From contig NC_015385.1 of NCBI RefSeq assembly GCF_000195275.1, positions 1,876,501 through 1,940,500 of the forward strand: DNA of 64,000 nt. The letters run 5' to 3'. The position numbers and the translations under genes were made by a program. The notes under the pieces are model-generated. The model saw only the letters and a list, made by a program, of their open reading frames with translations. It was not told the origin of the DNA and made no database searches. Shown here in pieces: positions 41,763 through 50,117 of the stretch (position 1 is the first letter of the stretch; each line of letters starts with the position of its first letter). Source of the DNA: Treponema succinifaciens DSM 2489. Its GTDB lineage: Bacteria > Spirochaetota > Spirochaetia > Treponematales > Treponemataceae.

Positions 41763-44147
41763 ATGAAAGATAGAATTTATTTTAACAACGGCTGGGAATT
41801 TTCTCCGTCATTCAATGAAAAAATGTTGGATTCAAAATACAAGGGAAAATTCGAGCAGGTAAGAATTCCGCATTCAGTTTGCGAAACTCCTTTTAACGGA
41901 TTTGATGAAAGCGAATATCAAAAGCTGAGCATTTACAGAAAATTTTTTAAGACAGAAAAAGAATGGGCAGGGAAAAAAATTCTTCTTACAATAGAAGGCG
42001 CGGCTCATCAGTGCGATGTTTTTTTAAACGGAAAATTTCTTGCAAGGCACAGTTGCGGATATACAGCTTTTACAGTTGACTTGACAGATTCTCTTTTGCC
42101 GGCAGGAAGAAACAACCTGCTTGCATTAAAACTGGACAGCCGCGAGTCTTTAAACATTCCGCCATTTGGATTTGTAATCGACTACATGACTTACGGAGGA
42201 ATCTACAGAGACGTTTATCTTGATATAAAAAATCCTATTTATATAGAAGACATTTTTATAAAAACCAAGGCGAGCCATTTTGAAACAGAGATAACTTTGA
42301 ATTCTTCTGACGCGGAAGGATATTCAATTGTTCAGCGAGTGGAAAGTTCAAGTTCTGTGGTGGCGCAGATAAACACAGGCGTTCCGGGAAACAAAATTCT
42401 TACTGCGGCGGACGCACAGCCGGTTCATCCGTGGACTCTTGAGCAGCCGGTTCTTTACAATCTTGTTACAGAACTTATAAATCCAAAGGGAAAAATTGCA
42501 GACAAAAAAAATGTAAGATTCGGATTCAGGGAAATAAAATTTGATGAAACCGGATTTTATCTCAATGGAAAAAAAATAAAGCTTCGCGGACTAAACAGAC
42601 ATCAGTCATACCCTTACGTGGGATACGCAATGCCAAAGAATATCCAGAAAGAAGATGCCGACATTTTAAAACTCGAGCTTGGCGTAAACTACGTAAGGAC
42701 TTCGCATTATCCGCAGAGCAAATATTTTATAGAAAGATGCGATGAACTTGGAATTCTTGTGTTCACGGAATTTCCGGGCTGGCAGCACATTGGCGACGAT
42801 GCCTGGAAAGCGCAGGCTTTGGAAAATGAAGATGAAATGATTTCGCAGTACAGAAATCATCCTTCAGTCTTTATGTGGGGTGTAAGAATAAATGAAAGCA
42901 AGGACGATGACGAATTCTACAAGGCGACAAATTTCCTTGCGCACAAAACAGACTCAACTCGTCCAACTGGCGGCGTAAGATGCATCAAGAACAGCAACTT
43001 GCTGGAAGATGTATATACTTACAACGACTTTAGCCATTCAGGTAAAAACGCCGGAAGCCTTGATAAAATCAAAGTTACAAAAAGCCACGGCGGATATTTA
43101 GTAACAGAACATTCAGGCCATATGTTCCCGACAAAATCATTCGACACTGAGCAAAGAAGAACTGAGCACGCAATAAGGCACGCCACAGTTCTTGACAGCG
43201 TTGCAGGACACGATGACTGCGCAGGCTCAAGTGGCTGGTGCGCCTTCGACTACAACACTCACAAGGAATTCGGTTCCGGGGACAGAATTTGCTACCACGG
43301 CGTAATGGATATGTTCAGAAATCCAAAGCTGGCAGCCGCTGTCTATAAAAGCCAGGAAGATTTTACAGGGGATTTTATTGAAGTAAATTCCAACATGAGT
43401 ATCGGAGAATACAACGAAGGACTTTTAGGCGACCTGTGGATTTTTACAAACGCTGATTCCGTAAAGCTTTTTGTAAACAACACTTTTATAAAGGAATTCA
43501 AAGCGTCTGATTCACCGTTTAAAAATCTTGCGCACGGACCGATTCTTGTTGACGACATAATCGGAAACAGGCTCATTGATGAAGAAGGAATTTCTGCAAA
43601 GAACAGTGAAAAAATAAAAGAGCTGATTTTTGCAATAAAAAAATTCGGGCAGAACAGTCTTTCTGCAAAATATAAACTGGAAGCCGCAAAGCTTTTTGCA
43701 ATGCGTGTTATTTCGAAAGAAAAACTAATTGCACTCTTTGGAAAATACATAAGCAACTGGGGCGGAGAATCTTCTTCTTATAAATTTGAAGCAATAAAAA
43801 ACGGCAAGACTGTAAAAACGCTTGTAAAGTCAATGTGCAAAAATGCCTCTTTAAAAACGCAAGTCAGCCGCACAATTTTAATAGAAGAAGAAACTTACGA
43901 TGTTGCAGAAGTTCATTTGCGGGCAGAAGACGAAAACGGAAACCTTCAGTCTTTTATACAGGAAGCTGTACTTGCAGAAGCAGAAGGCGCAATTGAAATA
44001 ATCGGACCACAAGCAGTTTCTCTTAAAGGCGGAATGTCAGGAATCTACGTAAAAACAACTGGCACTGCCGGAAGAGGAACTTTAAAAATAACTGACTGGC
44101 AAGGAAAAGAAACCAAGATTAGTTTTACTGTAAAAATTAAAAGATGA
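41763..44147 (+). CDS. Glycoside hydrolase family 2 (beta-galactosidase/glucuronidase type)
   Basis: 794 residues, no signal peptide, so cytoplasmic. N-terminal sugar-binding and Ig-like domains, then the catalytic barrel: KLRGLNRHQSYPYVGYAMP, NYVRTSHYPQS, FTEFPGW, acid/base Glu in FMWGVRINESKDD (about residue 378) and nucleophile Glu in YLVTEHSGH (about 453). C-terminal beta domains follow. Substrate (galactoside, glucuronide or mannoside) cannot be told from the sequence. Transcribed alone. Confidence 0.88.
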   Translation: MKDRIYFNNGWEFSPSFNEKMLDSKYKGKFEQVRIPHSVCETPFNGFDESEYQKLSIYRKFFKTEKEWAGKKILLTIEGAAHQCDVFLNGKFLARHSCGYTAFTVDLTDSLLPAGRNNLLALKLDSRESLNIPPFGFVIDYMTYGGIYRDVYLDIKNPIYIEDIFIKTKASHFETEITLNSSDAEGYSIVQRVESSSSVVAQINTGVPGNKILTAADAQPVHPWTLEQPVLYNLVTELINPKGKIADKKNVRFGFREIKFDETGFYLNGKKIKLRGLNRHQSYPYVGYAMPKNIQKEDADILKLELGVNYVRTSHYPQSKYFIERCDELGILVFTEFPGWQHIGDDAWKAQALENEDEMISQYRNHPSVFMWGVRINESKDDDEFYKATNFLAHKTDSTRPTGGVRCIKNSNLLEDVYTYNDFSHSGKNAGSLDKIKVTKSHGGYLVTEHSGHMFPTKSFDTEQRRTEHAIRHATVLDSVAGHDDCAGSSGWCAFDYNTHKEFGSGDRICYHGVMDMFRNPKLAAAVYKSQEDFTGDFIEVNSNMSIGEYNEGLLGDLWIFTNADSVKLFVNNTFIKEFKASDSPFKNLAHGPILVDDIIGNRLIDEEGISAKNSEKIKELIFAIKKFGQNSLSAKYKLEAAKLFAMRVISKEKLIALFGKYISNWGGESSSYKFEAIKNGKTVKTLVKSMCKNASLKTQVSRTILIEEETYDVAEVHLRAEDENGNLQSFIQEAVLAEAEGAIEIIGPQAVSLKGGMSGIYVKTTGTAGRGTLKITDWQGKETKISFTVKIKR

Positions 44148-44148
44148 C

Positions 44149-44191
44149 AAAAAAATTGCCGTGCATATCAGATTTGCGACTTGCACGGCAA
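44149..44191 (-). terminator. Terminator of the adenosine deaminase gene
   Basis: Perfect 10-bp stem TTGCCGTGCA (44156-44165)/TGCACGGCAA (44182-44191), followed on the minus strand by seven T. It may also act for the convergent GH2 gene. Confidence 0.8.
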
Positions 44192-44230
44192 CAATATTTA
44201 AATGCCAATAACAAAATTCAGATTATTCTG

Positions 44231-45277
44231 TTAGTTTGCGTCTGGATGTTTTTTAAACCAAGCGTCCCAGGCAGAATCAACATTTTTACAATAGTCATCT
44301 TTTTCTTCCTTGGAAATAAAAGCAGCCTTGTATCCATTCTTGATAATCTCTTTTATTTCGTCCAAAGAGAAATTCTGATCTTTGTAAATATTCCAGTATT
44401 CATCAATAAGCGAAACTTTAAAGAATGTAGGATCATCTGTATTAAGAGTAACAAAGACTCCCGCATCATAAAGTTTTTTTACAGGATGATTTTTCATATC
44501 GCCGTTGAATTCTTTTAGGATAAAAATATTGCTTGTAGGGCAAACTTCAAGCGGAATTTTATTTTCCGCAAGATACTTCATAAAATCAGCATCTTGAGCA
44601 GCGGCGATTCCGTGACCAAGCCGTTCAGCCTTGCAAAGTTCCAAGCTGTCTTTCATGGAAAAAACGCCACAGCTTTCTCCTGCATGAGTTACAACATGAA
44701 GTCCGTTTTCTTTTGCCTTTACAAAAACATCCTTGTATTCCGCGGCAGGTCCTTTTTTTTCATCTCCACCAAGCCCGATTCCAACGATATAAGGATTTTT
44801 TTCAGCAAGCACAAGGTCTAGATTTTTCATTGCGTTTTCCACGCCAAACGAGCGGCTCACATCAACAATGAGTTTTACAGTGCGCCCGGAATTTTCTTTT
44901 ATGCGCTCAATGTTTTTTTGAACAATACTGATCATGTCGTGGAAACTCCAGCCTTTCTTTAAATGCGAAGTCGGACTGAAAAAAGTTTCGCAATAGATAA
45001 TATTATTTTTATTCAAGTAAGCTTCAAAATCCTTGAACATATATTCAAAGTCATTTATGTTTGTAAAATAAGATTGGATTTTTATAAAGGAAGAAAGAAA
45101 GCCCGTCAAATCATCGTATTCAAAAAGAGAATTGAATTCCTCATCTGACATATCCTGATTAAAATTACGCTTATAAACTTTCTTTACGGTTTCCCTGCTT
45201 AAAACAGCCTCCTCATGAACATGGAGCTCGGCTTTTGGAATACTTTCCAGCAAATCATAAAATTCTTCTTTCTTCAT
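44231..45277 (-). CDS. add: Adenosine deaminase family protein
   Basis: 348 residues from the ATG at 45277. Zinc and catalytic motifs of the family: AELHVHEEAV (HxH), THAGES, RLGHGIAAAQ and LNTDDPTFF. It should deaminate adenosine (or a related purine) to inosine. The N-terminal motif has E after HxH where many have LDG. TATAAT lies nine bases before the ATG with no ribosome site, so the leader is two or three bases at most. The longer in-frame start at 45313 would overlap the promoter. Confidence 0.85.
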   Translation of the reverse strand: MKKEEFYDLLESIPKAELHVHEEAVLSRETVKKVYKRNFNQDMSDEEFNSLFEYDDLTGFLSSFIKIQSYFTNINDFEYMFKDFEAYLNKNNIIYCETFFSPTSHLKKGWSFHDMISIVQKNIERIKENSGRTVKLIVDVSRSFGVENAMKNLDLVLAEKNPYIVGIGLGGDEKKGPAAEYKDVFVKAKENGLHVVTHAGESCGVFSMKDSLELCKAERLGHGIAAAQDADFMKYLAENKIPLEVCPTSNIFILKEFNGDMKNHPVKKLYDAGVFVTLNTDDPTFFKVSLIDEYWNIYKDQNFSLDEIKEIIKNGYKAAFISKEEKDDYCKNVDSAWDAWFKKHPDAN

Positions 45278-45333
45278 GTAAAAGATATTATAACACAGAA
45301 TGTTAAAAATCAACAGGATAAATTTATCAAAGG

Positions 45334-45548
45334 CAGGGCAAACGCATTATAAATAATTTAAGTAAAGTTTGCGGGAAGGAACGGTTCCCGGGGCAAAAAC
45401 ACTCTGATTGTTGCGACCGCGTGAGCGGGCAATTCTATAGTTGCTTTGCAACAATCAGCGTGCAGCGCATTATTGCGCGGTTTTGAACCAGGAAACCGTG
45501 CATGGCAGCCAGTTTTGTGCTGAATACATTTATAATGCGTTTGGTCCG
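45334..45548. mobile_element. MITE-like element, copy 2 (inverted relative to copy 1)
   Basis: About 90% identical to the reverse complement of 35762-35975 by eye. The left terminal repeat is intact; the right one ends TTTGGTCCG instead of TTTGCCCTG. TTTATCAAAGGCA occurs exactly on both sides (45323-45335 and 45549-45561), the last two bases merging with the element's CA, which suggests a target duplication of about 11 bp. No coding capacity. Confidence 0.8.
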
Positions 45549-45568
45549 TTTATCAAAGGCAATTTTAC

Positions 45569-45597
45569 TTGACAGCGCATTTTTTCCATAGTATTTT
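45569..45597 (+). promoter_or_regulatory. Promoter of the RRM gene
   Basis: TTGACA at 45569-45574, 17-base spacer, TATTTT at 45592-45597. Predicted start near 45604, giving a leader of about 45 bases that contains the hairpin below. Confidence 0.65.
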
Positions 45598-45608
45598 AAT
45601 ATTGCATG

Positions 45609-45643
45609 ATTCCTTGCCAAGGCTTTGTGAATCTGCAAGGAAT
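45609..45643 (+). promoter_or_regulatory. Leader hairpin that hides the ribosome site of the RRM gene
   Basis: ATTCCTTGC (45609-45617) pairs perfectly with GCAAGGAAT (45635-45643), which contains the AAGGA ribosome site. A competing small hairpin CCTT-GCC-AAGG (45612-45622) uses the same bases. The two folds exclude each other, as in a thermometer or protein-controlled switch. Confidence 0.6.
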
Positions 45644-45648
45644 TATTT

Positions 45649-45978
45649 ATGTCAAAAAGACTTTACGTTGGAAACTTGAGCTATGCAACAACACAAGATA
45701 CATTGAGCTCATTGTTTTCTGCTTATGGAAATGTTGTTTCTGCAACAATTATTATTGACCGCGATACAAACCAATCAAAAGGTTTCGGCTTTGTTGAAAT
45801 GGAAGATCCTGCGGAAACAGACAAGGCAATTGCCAAGCTTGCAGGCAAAGAAGTTGACGGACGCAAAATCCGCGTAAACTATGCAGAAGAAAAAAAGCCT
45901 CGTGAGCGTTCTGGATTTTCAAGAGACAGCGGAAAAAGATTCGGTTCAAACAATCGTCGCAGAAACGGAGACTACTAA
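45649..45978 (+). CDS. RRM-type RNA-binding protein
   Basis: 109 residues: one RNA recognition motif with RNP2 (RLYVGNL) and RNP1 (KGFGFVEM), then a Gly/Arg/Ser-rich tail (SGFSRDSGKRFGSNNRRRNG). Such small RRM proteins bind single-stranded RNA and are often cold-induced in bacteria. The leader hairpin suggests control at translation, perhaps by its own product. Confidence 0.9.
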   Translation: MSKRLYVGNLSYATTQDTLSSLFSAYGNVVSATIIIDRDTNQSKGFGFVEMEDPAETDKAIAKLAGKEVDGRKIRVNYAEEKKPRERSGFSRDSGKRFGSNNRRRNGDY

Positions 45979-45984
45979 AATAAT

Positions 45985-46881
45985 ATGGGATTCTTTCCGA
46001 ATGAGTTTTCAGAATATCTAGCTCAAGACTGCAACAGGGCGGATTTTATACAAGAATGGCTTGAAAGCCGCGGTGTAAATTCCAACCGTGTTGTAATAGA
46101 CGGAAAGAATCACATTTTAGTTCAGTTTGGTTCTTCAAGCTACAATCCCCAGTTTAAAATAAAAACTGTAATTGCCCACCATGACAGAGTTCAAGAAAGT
46201 CCAGGCGCAAACGACAACAGCGCGGCGGACTGGCAGCTCATGAACTGGGCGGTGTGGCTTAAAGATTATCCTTCGTTCCATAATGTAAGAATTTTCTTTA
46301 CAGACGGAGAAGAGCTTGGCTGGACTGTAACAAACCAAGGCGCATTTGGAATTGCAAAAACTTTTCAGCGTCTTGGAATTACAAACGATGATGTTTATGT
46401 TTTTGATGCTTGCGGACGTGGGGAAATTCCAATTCTTTCAAAAAGCGGATTAAGTTCTCTTGCTTCTGCAAAATTCAAATCGCAGTTCAATGACCTTTAC
46501 ACAAGAACACAAAATATTTTAAAGCGCGCCACAGACGGCAGATGGATGACTCTTCCAGTTCCATACAGCGACAATGCGTCTTTTCTTGCCTGCGGAATTC
46601 CAGCGGTCGCAATTACACTTTTGCCAGCAGAAGAAGCCTCGCTTTATGCAAGAAAAATCAACAGCGACAAGTCTCTTGAAGATGCGGTGATGAACAGAGA
46701 ATCCTCAAAGCAAAAACGCATTGAAGAAAACATTCCGGACTTTTCATACAAAGAGCACCTGCCCTACACTTGGCGTCTTTTCCACACACAGAATGACAAC
46801 ATAGAATCGCTGACTCCTGCAAGCTTTAAAGTAATGGAATCTATTTTAAAATCCCTTGCAGAAAGCAAAACTCCCTGCTAA
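45985..46881 (+). CDS. M28-family zinc peptidase
   Basis: 298 residues, no signal peptide. Likely metal ligands and catalytic residues in IAHHDRV, GANDNSAADW, FTDGEELGW and VFDACGRG, with a late histidine in RLFHTQNDN: the M28 aminopeptidase pattern. It follows the RRM gene by six bases and is probably in its operon. The end overlaps the convergent transporter gene by four bases. Confidence 0.75.
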   Translation: MGFFPNEFSEYLAQDCNRADFIQEWLESRGVNSNRVVIDGKNHILVQFGSSSYNPQFKIKTVIAHHDRVQESPGANDNSAADWQLMNWAVWLKDYPSFHNVRIFFTDGEELGWTVTNQGAFGIAKTFQRLGITNDDVYVFDACGRGEIPILSKSGLSSLASAKFKSQFNDLYTRTQNILKRATDGRWMTLPVPYSDNASFLACGIPAVAITLLPAEEASLYARKINSDKSLEDAVMNRESSKQKRIEENIPDFSYKEHLPYTWRLFHTQNDNIESLTPASFKVMESILKSLAESKTPC

Positions 46882-47777
46882 TTTTCACTTTGCCTTTTAG
46901 CCGCATTTTTTGAATTGTAAATAAAAACAAGAATTGCTGTTCCGATTATAATAAAATATCCTGCAACGCTAAAAATATCTGGAACCTGATCAAGAAAAAC
47001 AAATCCAAGAATTCCTGCAAAAACAATATTCGAATAATCATAAATTGAAATTTTTGAAGCCGGAGCATTGAAGTACGCGTTTGTCATTCCAAATTGACCG
47101 CAAGCAGCTCCAAGTCCCGCGCAAAGTAAAATCAAAACTTGAGGCAAACTCATAGACGCATGGAAAAAGAAAACAAAGGGAACAGCAAGCAAGCTGGAAA
47201 AAAGTGAAAAGAACACAATTATAAAATCGCCGCAAACATTATACGAATGGAGTTTTCTTACAAAGCAAGATGCAAAACCAGCTCCCATTCCGCCGACAAA
47301 AGCAAAAAGAGCTGGAAAAACTTTTACAAAATCAAATGTAGGCTTAATGACAAAAAGCGAGCCGGTAAAAACAACAATCAACGAAAACGCAGAAACAAAA
47401 TTTGGCTTTTTACCAAGAATAAAAATGCTTGCAATCACAGCAAAGAATGGCGACATTTTATTCAGCATAGCGGCGTCAGAAATATTCATAAAACCCAAAG
47501 CATAAAAATTTCCAAAAATTCCAAGGGAGCCGACAGCCAATCTTAAAAGCAAAAATTTCCAAGCCTCACGCGGAACATAAAAAACCGACTTATCCTTTTT
47601 AGCCTTCATGTACAAAGTTGAAAAAGCAACAAAAAACGCAATGAGATTTCTAAAAAGAGTTTTTTGGACAAAAGGAAGATTTCCTGCCAAACGCACGCAA
47701 AGTCCCATTACTGCAAATCCAAATGCGGAAAATAAAATCCAGCAAACTCCAAGCTTTAAATTTTCTTGATTTTCCAT
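46878..47777 (-). CDS. EamA/DMT-family transporter
   Basis: 299 residues from the ATG at 47777. Ten hydrophobic segments in two EamA halves (GVCWILFSAFGFAVMGLCVR, MNISDAAMLNKMSPFFAVIA, later SIYDYSNIVFAGILGFVFLD). Inner-membrane drug/metabolite exporter type; substrate unknown. TATAAT lies nine bases before the ATG with TTTACA 17 bases further up and no ribosome site. Confidence 0.85.
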   Translation of the reverse strand: MENQENLKLGVCWILFSAFGFAVMGLCVRLAGNLPFVQKTLFRNLIAFFVAFSTLYMKAKKDKSVFYVPREAWKFLLLRLAVGSLGIFGNFYALGFMNISDAAMLNKMSPFFAVIASIFILGKKPNFVSAFSLIVVFTGSLFVIKPTFDFVKVFPALFAFVGGMGAGFASCFVRKLHSYNVCGDFIIVFFSLFSSLLAVPFVFFFHASMSLPQVLILLCAGLGAACGQFGMTNAYFNAPASKISIYDYSNIVFAGILGFVFLDQVPDIFSVAGYFIIIGTAILVFIYNSKNAAKRQSEN

Positions 47778-47832
47778 ATTTGCAAGATTATAGAACCTTG
47801 CATTTTTTTTGTAAATTAAAATTCGGCGGAAA

Positions 47833-47861
47833 TTGAATTTATTCAAAATGAAGTTTATTAT
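47833..47861 (+). promoter_or_regulatory. Promoter of the RluA-type gene (leaderless type)
   Basis: TTGAAT at 47833-47838, 17-base spacer, TATTAT at 47856-47861, six bases, ATG at 47868. Confidence 0.7.
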
Positions 47862-47867
47862 AAAACA

Positions 47868-48821
47868 ATGATTGAAAAAAACTGGACAGCAAACGAAAAG
47901 AAAACTCTAAATGAATTTTTACGGCAAAAAATTCCAGAACTTCTTGAAGGCGAAATTTCCAACAGCAAAATCAGACGTTTAATTGTTTCCGGCGCAGTCT
48001 ACATAAATTCAAGGCAATGCAGAATTCCTTCATTTAAAATAAATTCTGGAACCGCAATAAAAGTTTTAATTGACAAGGAAAAATTCTTTTTTGAAAAACA
48101 ACCGGAAGACGCAGATTTTGAACTTACAGAAAATGATGTTCTTTTTGAAGATGAATATTTAATCGCAATAAACAAGCCGCCTTTTCTTCCAACCGAGCAG
48201 ACAATCACAGGTCAAAGAAAAAATGCCCACGACTGCACGGTAAAATATTTGTGGCAAAAAAATTCCTCTCTTAGAAATCCACCTTACGTTGGAATAATGC
48301 ACAGGCTTGACAGAGAAACAAGCGGAATTCTTTTATTCACAAAGAGCCGAAGTGTAAACAAAGACATTTCTGAAATGTTTAAAACCCGCGGAATAAAAAA
48401 AATCTACAGAGCCGTCTGCACTGGAAAACTTCCTGAACAAAAAGAATTCACAGTTGAAAATTTCATCGCGCGAATCTCACCAAAAAGCTCGGCTTGCAAA
48501 ATGGGAATTGTTCCAGAATCAAGGGGTGGACTTTTTACAAAAACTGATTTTAAGATAATTTCAGAAAAAAACGGTTTTATTCAAATTGACTGCCAGCTGC
48601 ACACAGGACGCACACATCAAATAAGAGTTCAGCTTTCAAGTATGAATCTTCCAATTGCAGGTGATGAGCTTTACGGCGGAATAAAATCAGACAGAATAAA
48701 GCTTCATGCAAGAAAAATAGAATTTGTGCATCCGGTTTCAAAAGAAAAAATTACAATCGAATCAGAAATTCCAAAAAATTTTTTTACTGAAAAATCAGTC
48801 GCCCCAAATGCCAGTCTTTAA
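47868..48821 (+). CDS. RluA-family RNA pseudouridine synthase
   Basis: 317 residues: an S4-like N-terminal part (SNSKIRRLIVSGAVYINSRQ) and the RluA catalytic domain with MHRLDRETSGILLF (catalytic Asp) and LHTGRTHQIRVQLS. It modifies uridines in rRNA or tRNA; the exact target (RluC, RluD or other) is not clear. Its 3' end overlaps the convergent rsgA gene by 27 bases. Confidence 0.88.
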   Translation: MIEKNWTANEKKTLNEFLRQKIPELLEGEISNSKIRRLIVSGAVYINSRQCRIPSFKINSGTAIKVLIDKEKFFFEKQPEDADFELTENDVLFEDEYLIAINKPPFLPTEQTITGQRKNAHDCTVKYLWQKNSSLRNPPYVGIMHRLDRETSGILLFTKSRSVNKDISEMFKTRGIKKIYRAVCTGKLPEQKEFTVENFIARISPKSSACKMGIVPESRGGLFTKTDFKIISEKNGFIQIDCQLHTGRTHQIRVQLSSMNLPIAGDELYGGIKSDRIKLHARKIEFVHPVSKEKITIESEIPKNFFTEKSVAPNASL

Positions 48822-49751
48822 TTCTTCAAAAGTTTTTTTCCAGCTCTCGTAGCGCGCCTTTGAAATTTTTCCTTCTTCAACAGCTTTGCAAATTGCACAG
48901 CCTTTTTCTTTGACATGGGAACAGCTCATTCCAAAACTGCATTTTCCAATAAACGGAAAAAATTCTTTGTAATAAAGCGCAAGATTTTCCGCGGAAATTC
49001 CGTGAAGCAAAAAAGTTTTTACGCCCGGAGTATCGATTATATTTGCGACCGCATCTTTTCTTCCGCCCATAAGAGCTTCATTCAGCTGAAGATGAATCAA
49101 AGTCCCTTTTGTAGTTGTATGGGTTCCCTTTCCGTATTTTTTAGAAAGACTGCCGGTTTTTAAAACAACATTGTTATCAAGAACATTTATTATAGAACTT
49201 TTTCCAACGCCGCTTTTTCCAACAAAGGCGCAAGTTTTGTTTTCAATGAAATTCGCAAGCTCCTCGATTCCTTCTCCAGTTTTTGCGCTTGAACGGATTA
49301 TCTTGTAGCCCATTTCTTCCCAGTTCAAAAGCCTCTCTTTAAATTCATCAGACTGCGAAAGCTCATATTTATTGCAGACAATCACTGGAGTTATTTTCTG
49401 AAAATCAGCCTGAACAAGCGCACGGTCAATAAAACGCGGCTTAAACGGAGGTTCATCGGGAGTTGTAACAATCAGAAGATAATCCAAGTTCGAAGCAAGA
49501 ACCTGAGGCTGTCTTTTTTTTACATTCCAGCGGACAAATTCATTTTTCCGAGGAACAAGATTTTTTATAAGCCCTTTTTCCTCTTCAAGGGAATCATCAT
49601 CAAGCACAACAATGTCTCCAGGCGCAAGCGGATTGTAATAGCCTTTTCCGTCCTTTAAGATTTTTCCTTTTAAAGAACATTCGCGGATAAAGCCATCATC
49701 ACATTCAACTTGAAAAACATTTTTACTTCCGTCTAAAACAAGTCCATTCAT
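48795..49751 (-). CDS. rsgA: Ribosome small-subunit-dependent GTPase RsgA
   Basis: 318 residues. N-terminal OB-fold, then the circularly permuted GTPase order: NKYELS (G4), GKSGVGKSSIINVL (G1), DTPGVKTF (G3), and a C-terminal zinc region (CSFGMSCSHVKEKGCAIC). It matures the 30S subunit. No clear ribosome site precedes the ATG; a TTGACA lies about 50 bases upstream. Confidence 0.93.
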   Translation of the reverse strand: MNGLVLDGSKNVFQVECDDGFIRECSLKGKILKDGKGYYNPLAPGDIVVLDDDSLEEEKGLIKNLVPRKNEFVRWNVKKRQPQVLASNLDYLLIVTTPDEPPFKPRFIDRALVQADFQKITPVIVCNKYELSQSDEFKERLLNWEEMGYKIIRSSAKTGEGIEELANFIENKTCAFVGKSGVGKSSIINVLDNNVVLKTGSLSKKYGKGTHTTTKGTLIHLQLNEALMGGRKDAVANIIDTPGVKTFLLHGISAENLALYYKEFFPFIGKCSFGMSCSHVKEKGCAICKAVEEGKISKARYESWKKTFEELKTGIWGD

Positions 49752-49890
49752 ATAACTAATAAAAGTAAAAAAGAAAACTCAAACTGTGTCAAGGGGAAAA
49801 TTTTGTTAGAATTATTTTGAAAAAACAGTAAAATGCTCTTGACCAAATTTGTTTTAGAGTATATGATACTAATCACGTTGAAAAACGGAT

Positions 49891-49963
49891 GGGCTACTAG
49901 CTCAGTAGGTAGAGCAACGCCCTTTTAAGGCGTGGGTCTCGTGTTCGAATCACGAGTAGCTCA
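49891..49963 (+). tRNA. tRNA-Lys (anticodon TTT)
   Basis: 73 bases fold as a cloverleaf: acceptor GGGCTAC/GTAGCTC (one G-T pair), D stem GCTC/GAGC, anticodon stem ACGCC/GGCGT with loop CTTTTAA, T stem TCGTG/CACGA around TTCGAAT. The CCA end is not encoded. Confidence 0.95.
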
Positions 49964-49968
49964 GTAAA

Positions 49969-49997
49969 AGGCACTTGGTTTTCAAGTGTCTTTTTTT
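49969..49997 (+). terminator. Terminator of the tRNA gene
   Basis: GGCACTTG-GTTTT-CAAGTGTC followed by seven T residues. Confidence 0.8.
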
Positions 49998-50117
49998 ATT
50001 TTAAATTAATTTCAGTAGAAGAGGCAATGCAAGCAGCGCAAAAGGAACAGCCCGAGAAGATGTTTCCGCAAAAGCAGTAACGCAGTAAACAATCTTGCTC
50101 AAGCGTCCTATAAGAAT

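Larger units (their letters stand above)
45278..45648. other. Gap between add and the RRM gene
   Basis: 371 bases that hold the add promoter, the second MITE-like copy (45334-45548) with its flanking 13-base direct repeats, and the promoter and leader of the RRM gene. Confidence 0.6.

Noticed and set aside
49752-49890. Conjugative element attachment site at tRNA-Lys
   Set aside because: No duplicated tRNA 3' end was found near the element's right side.
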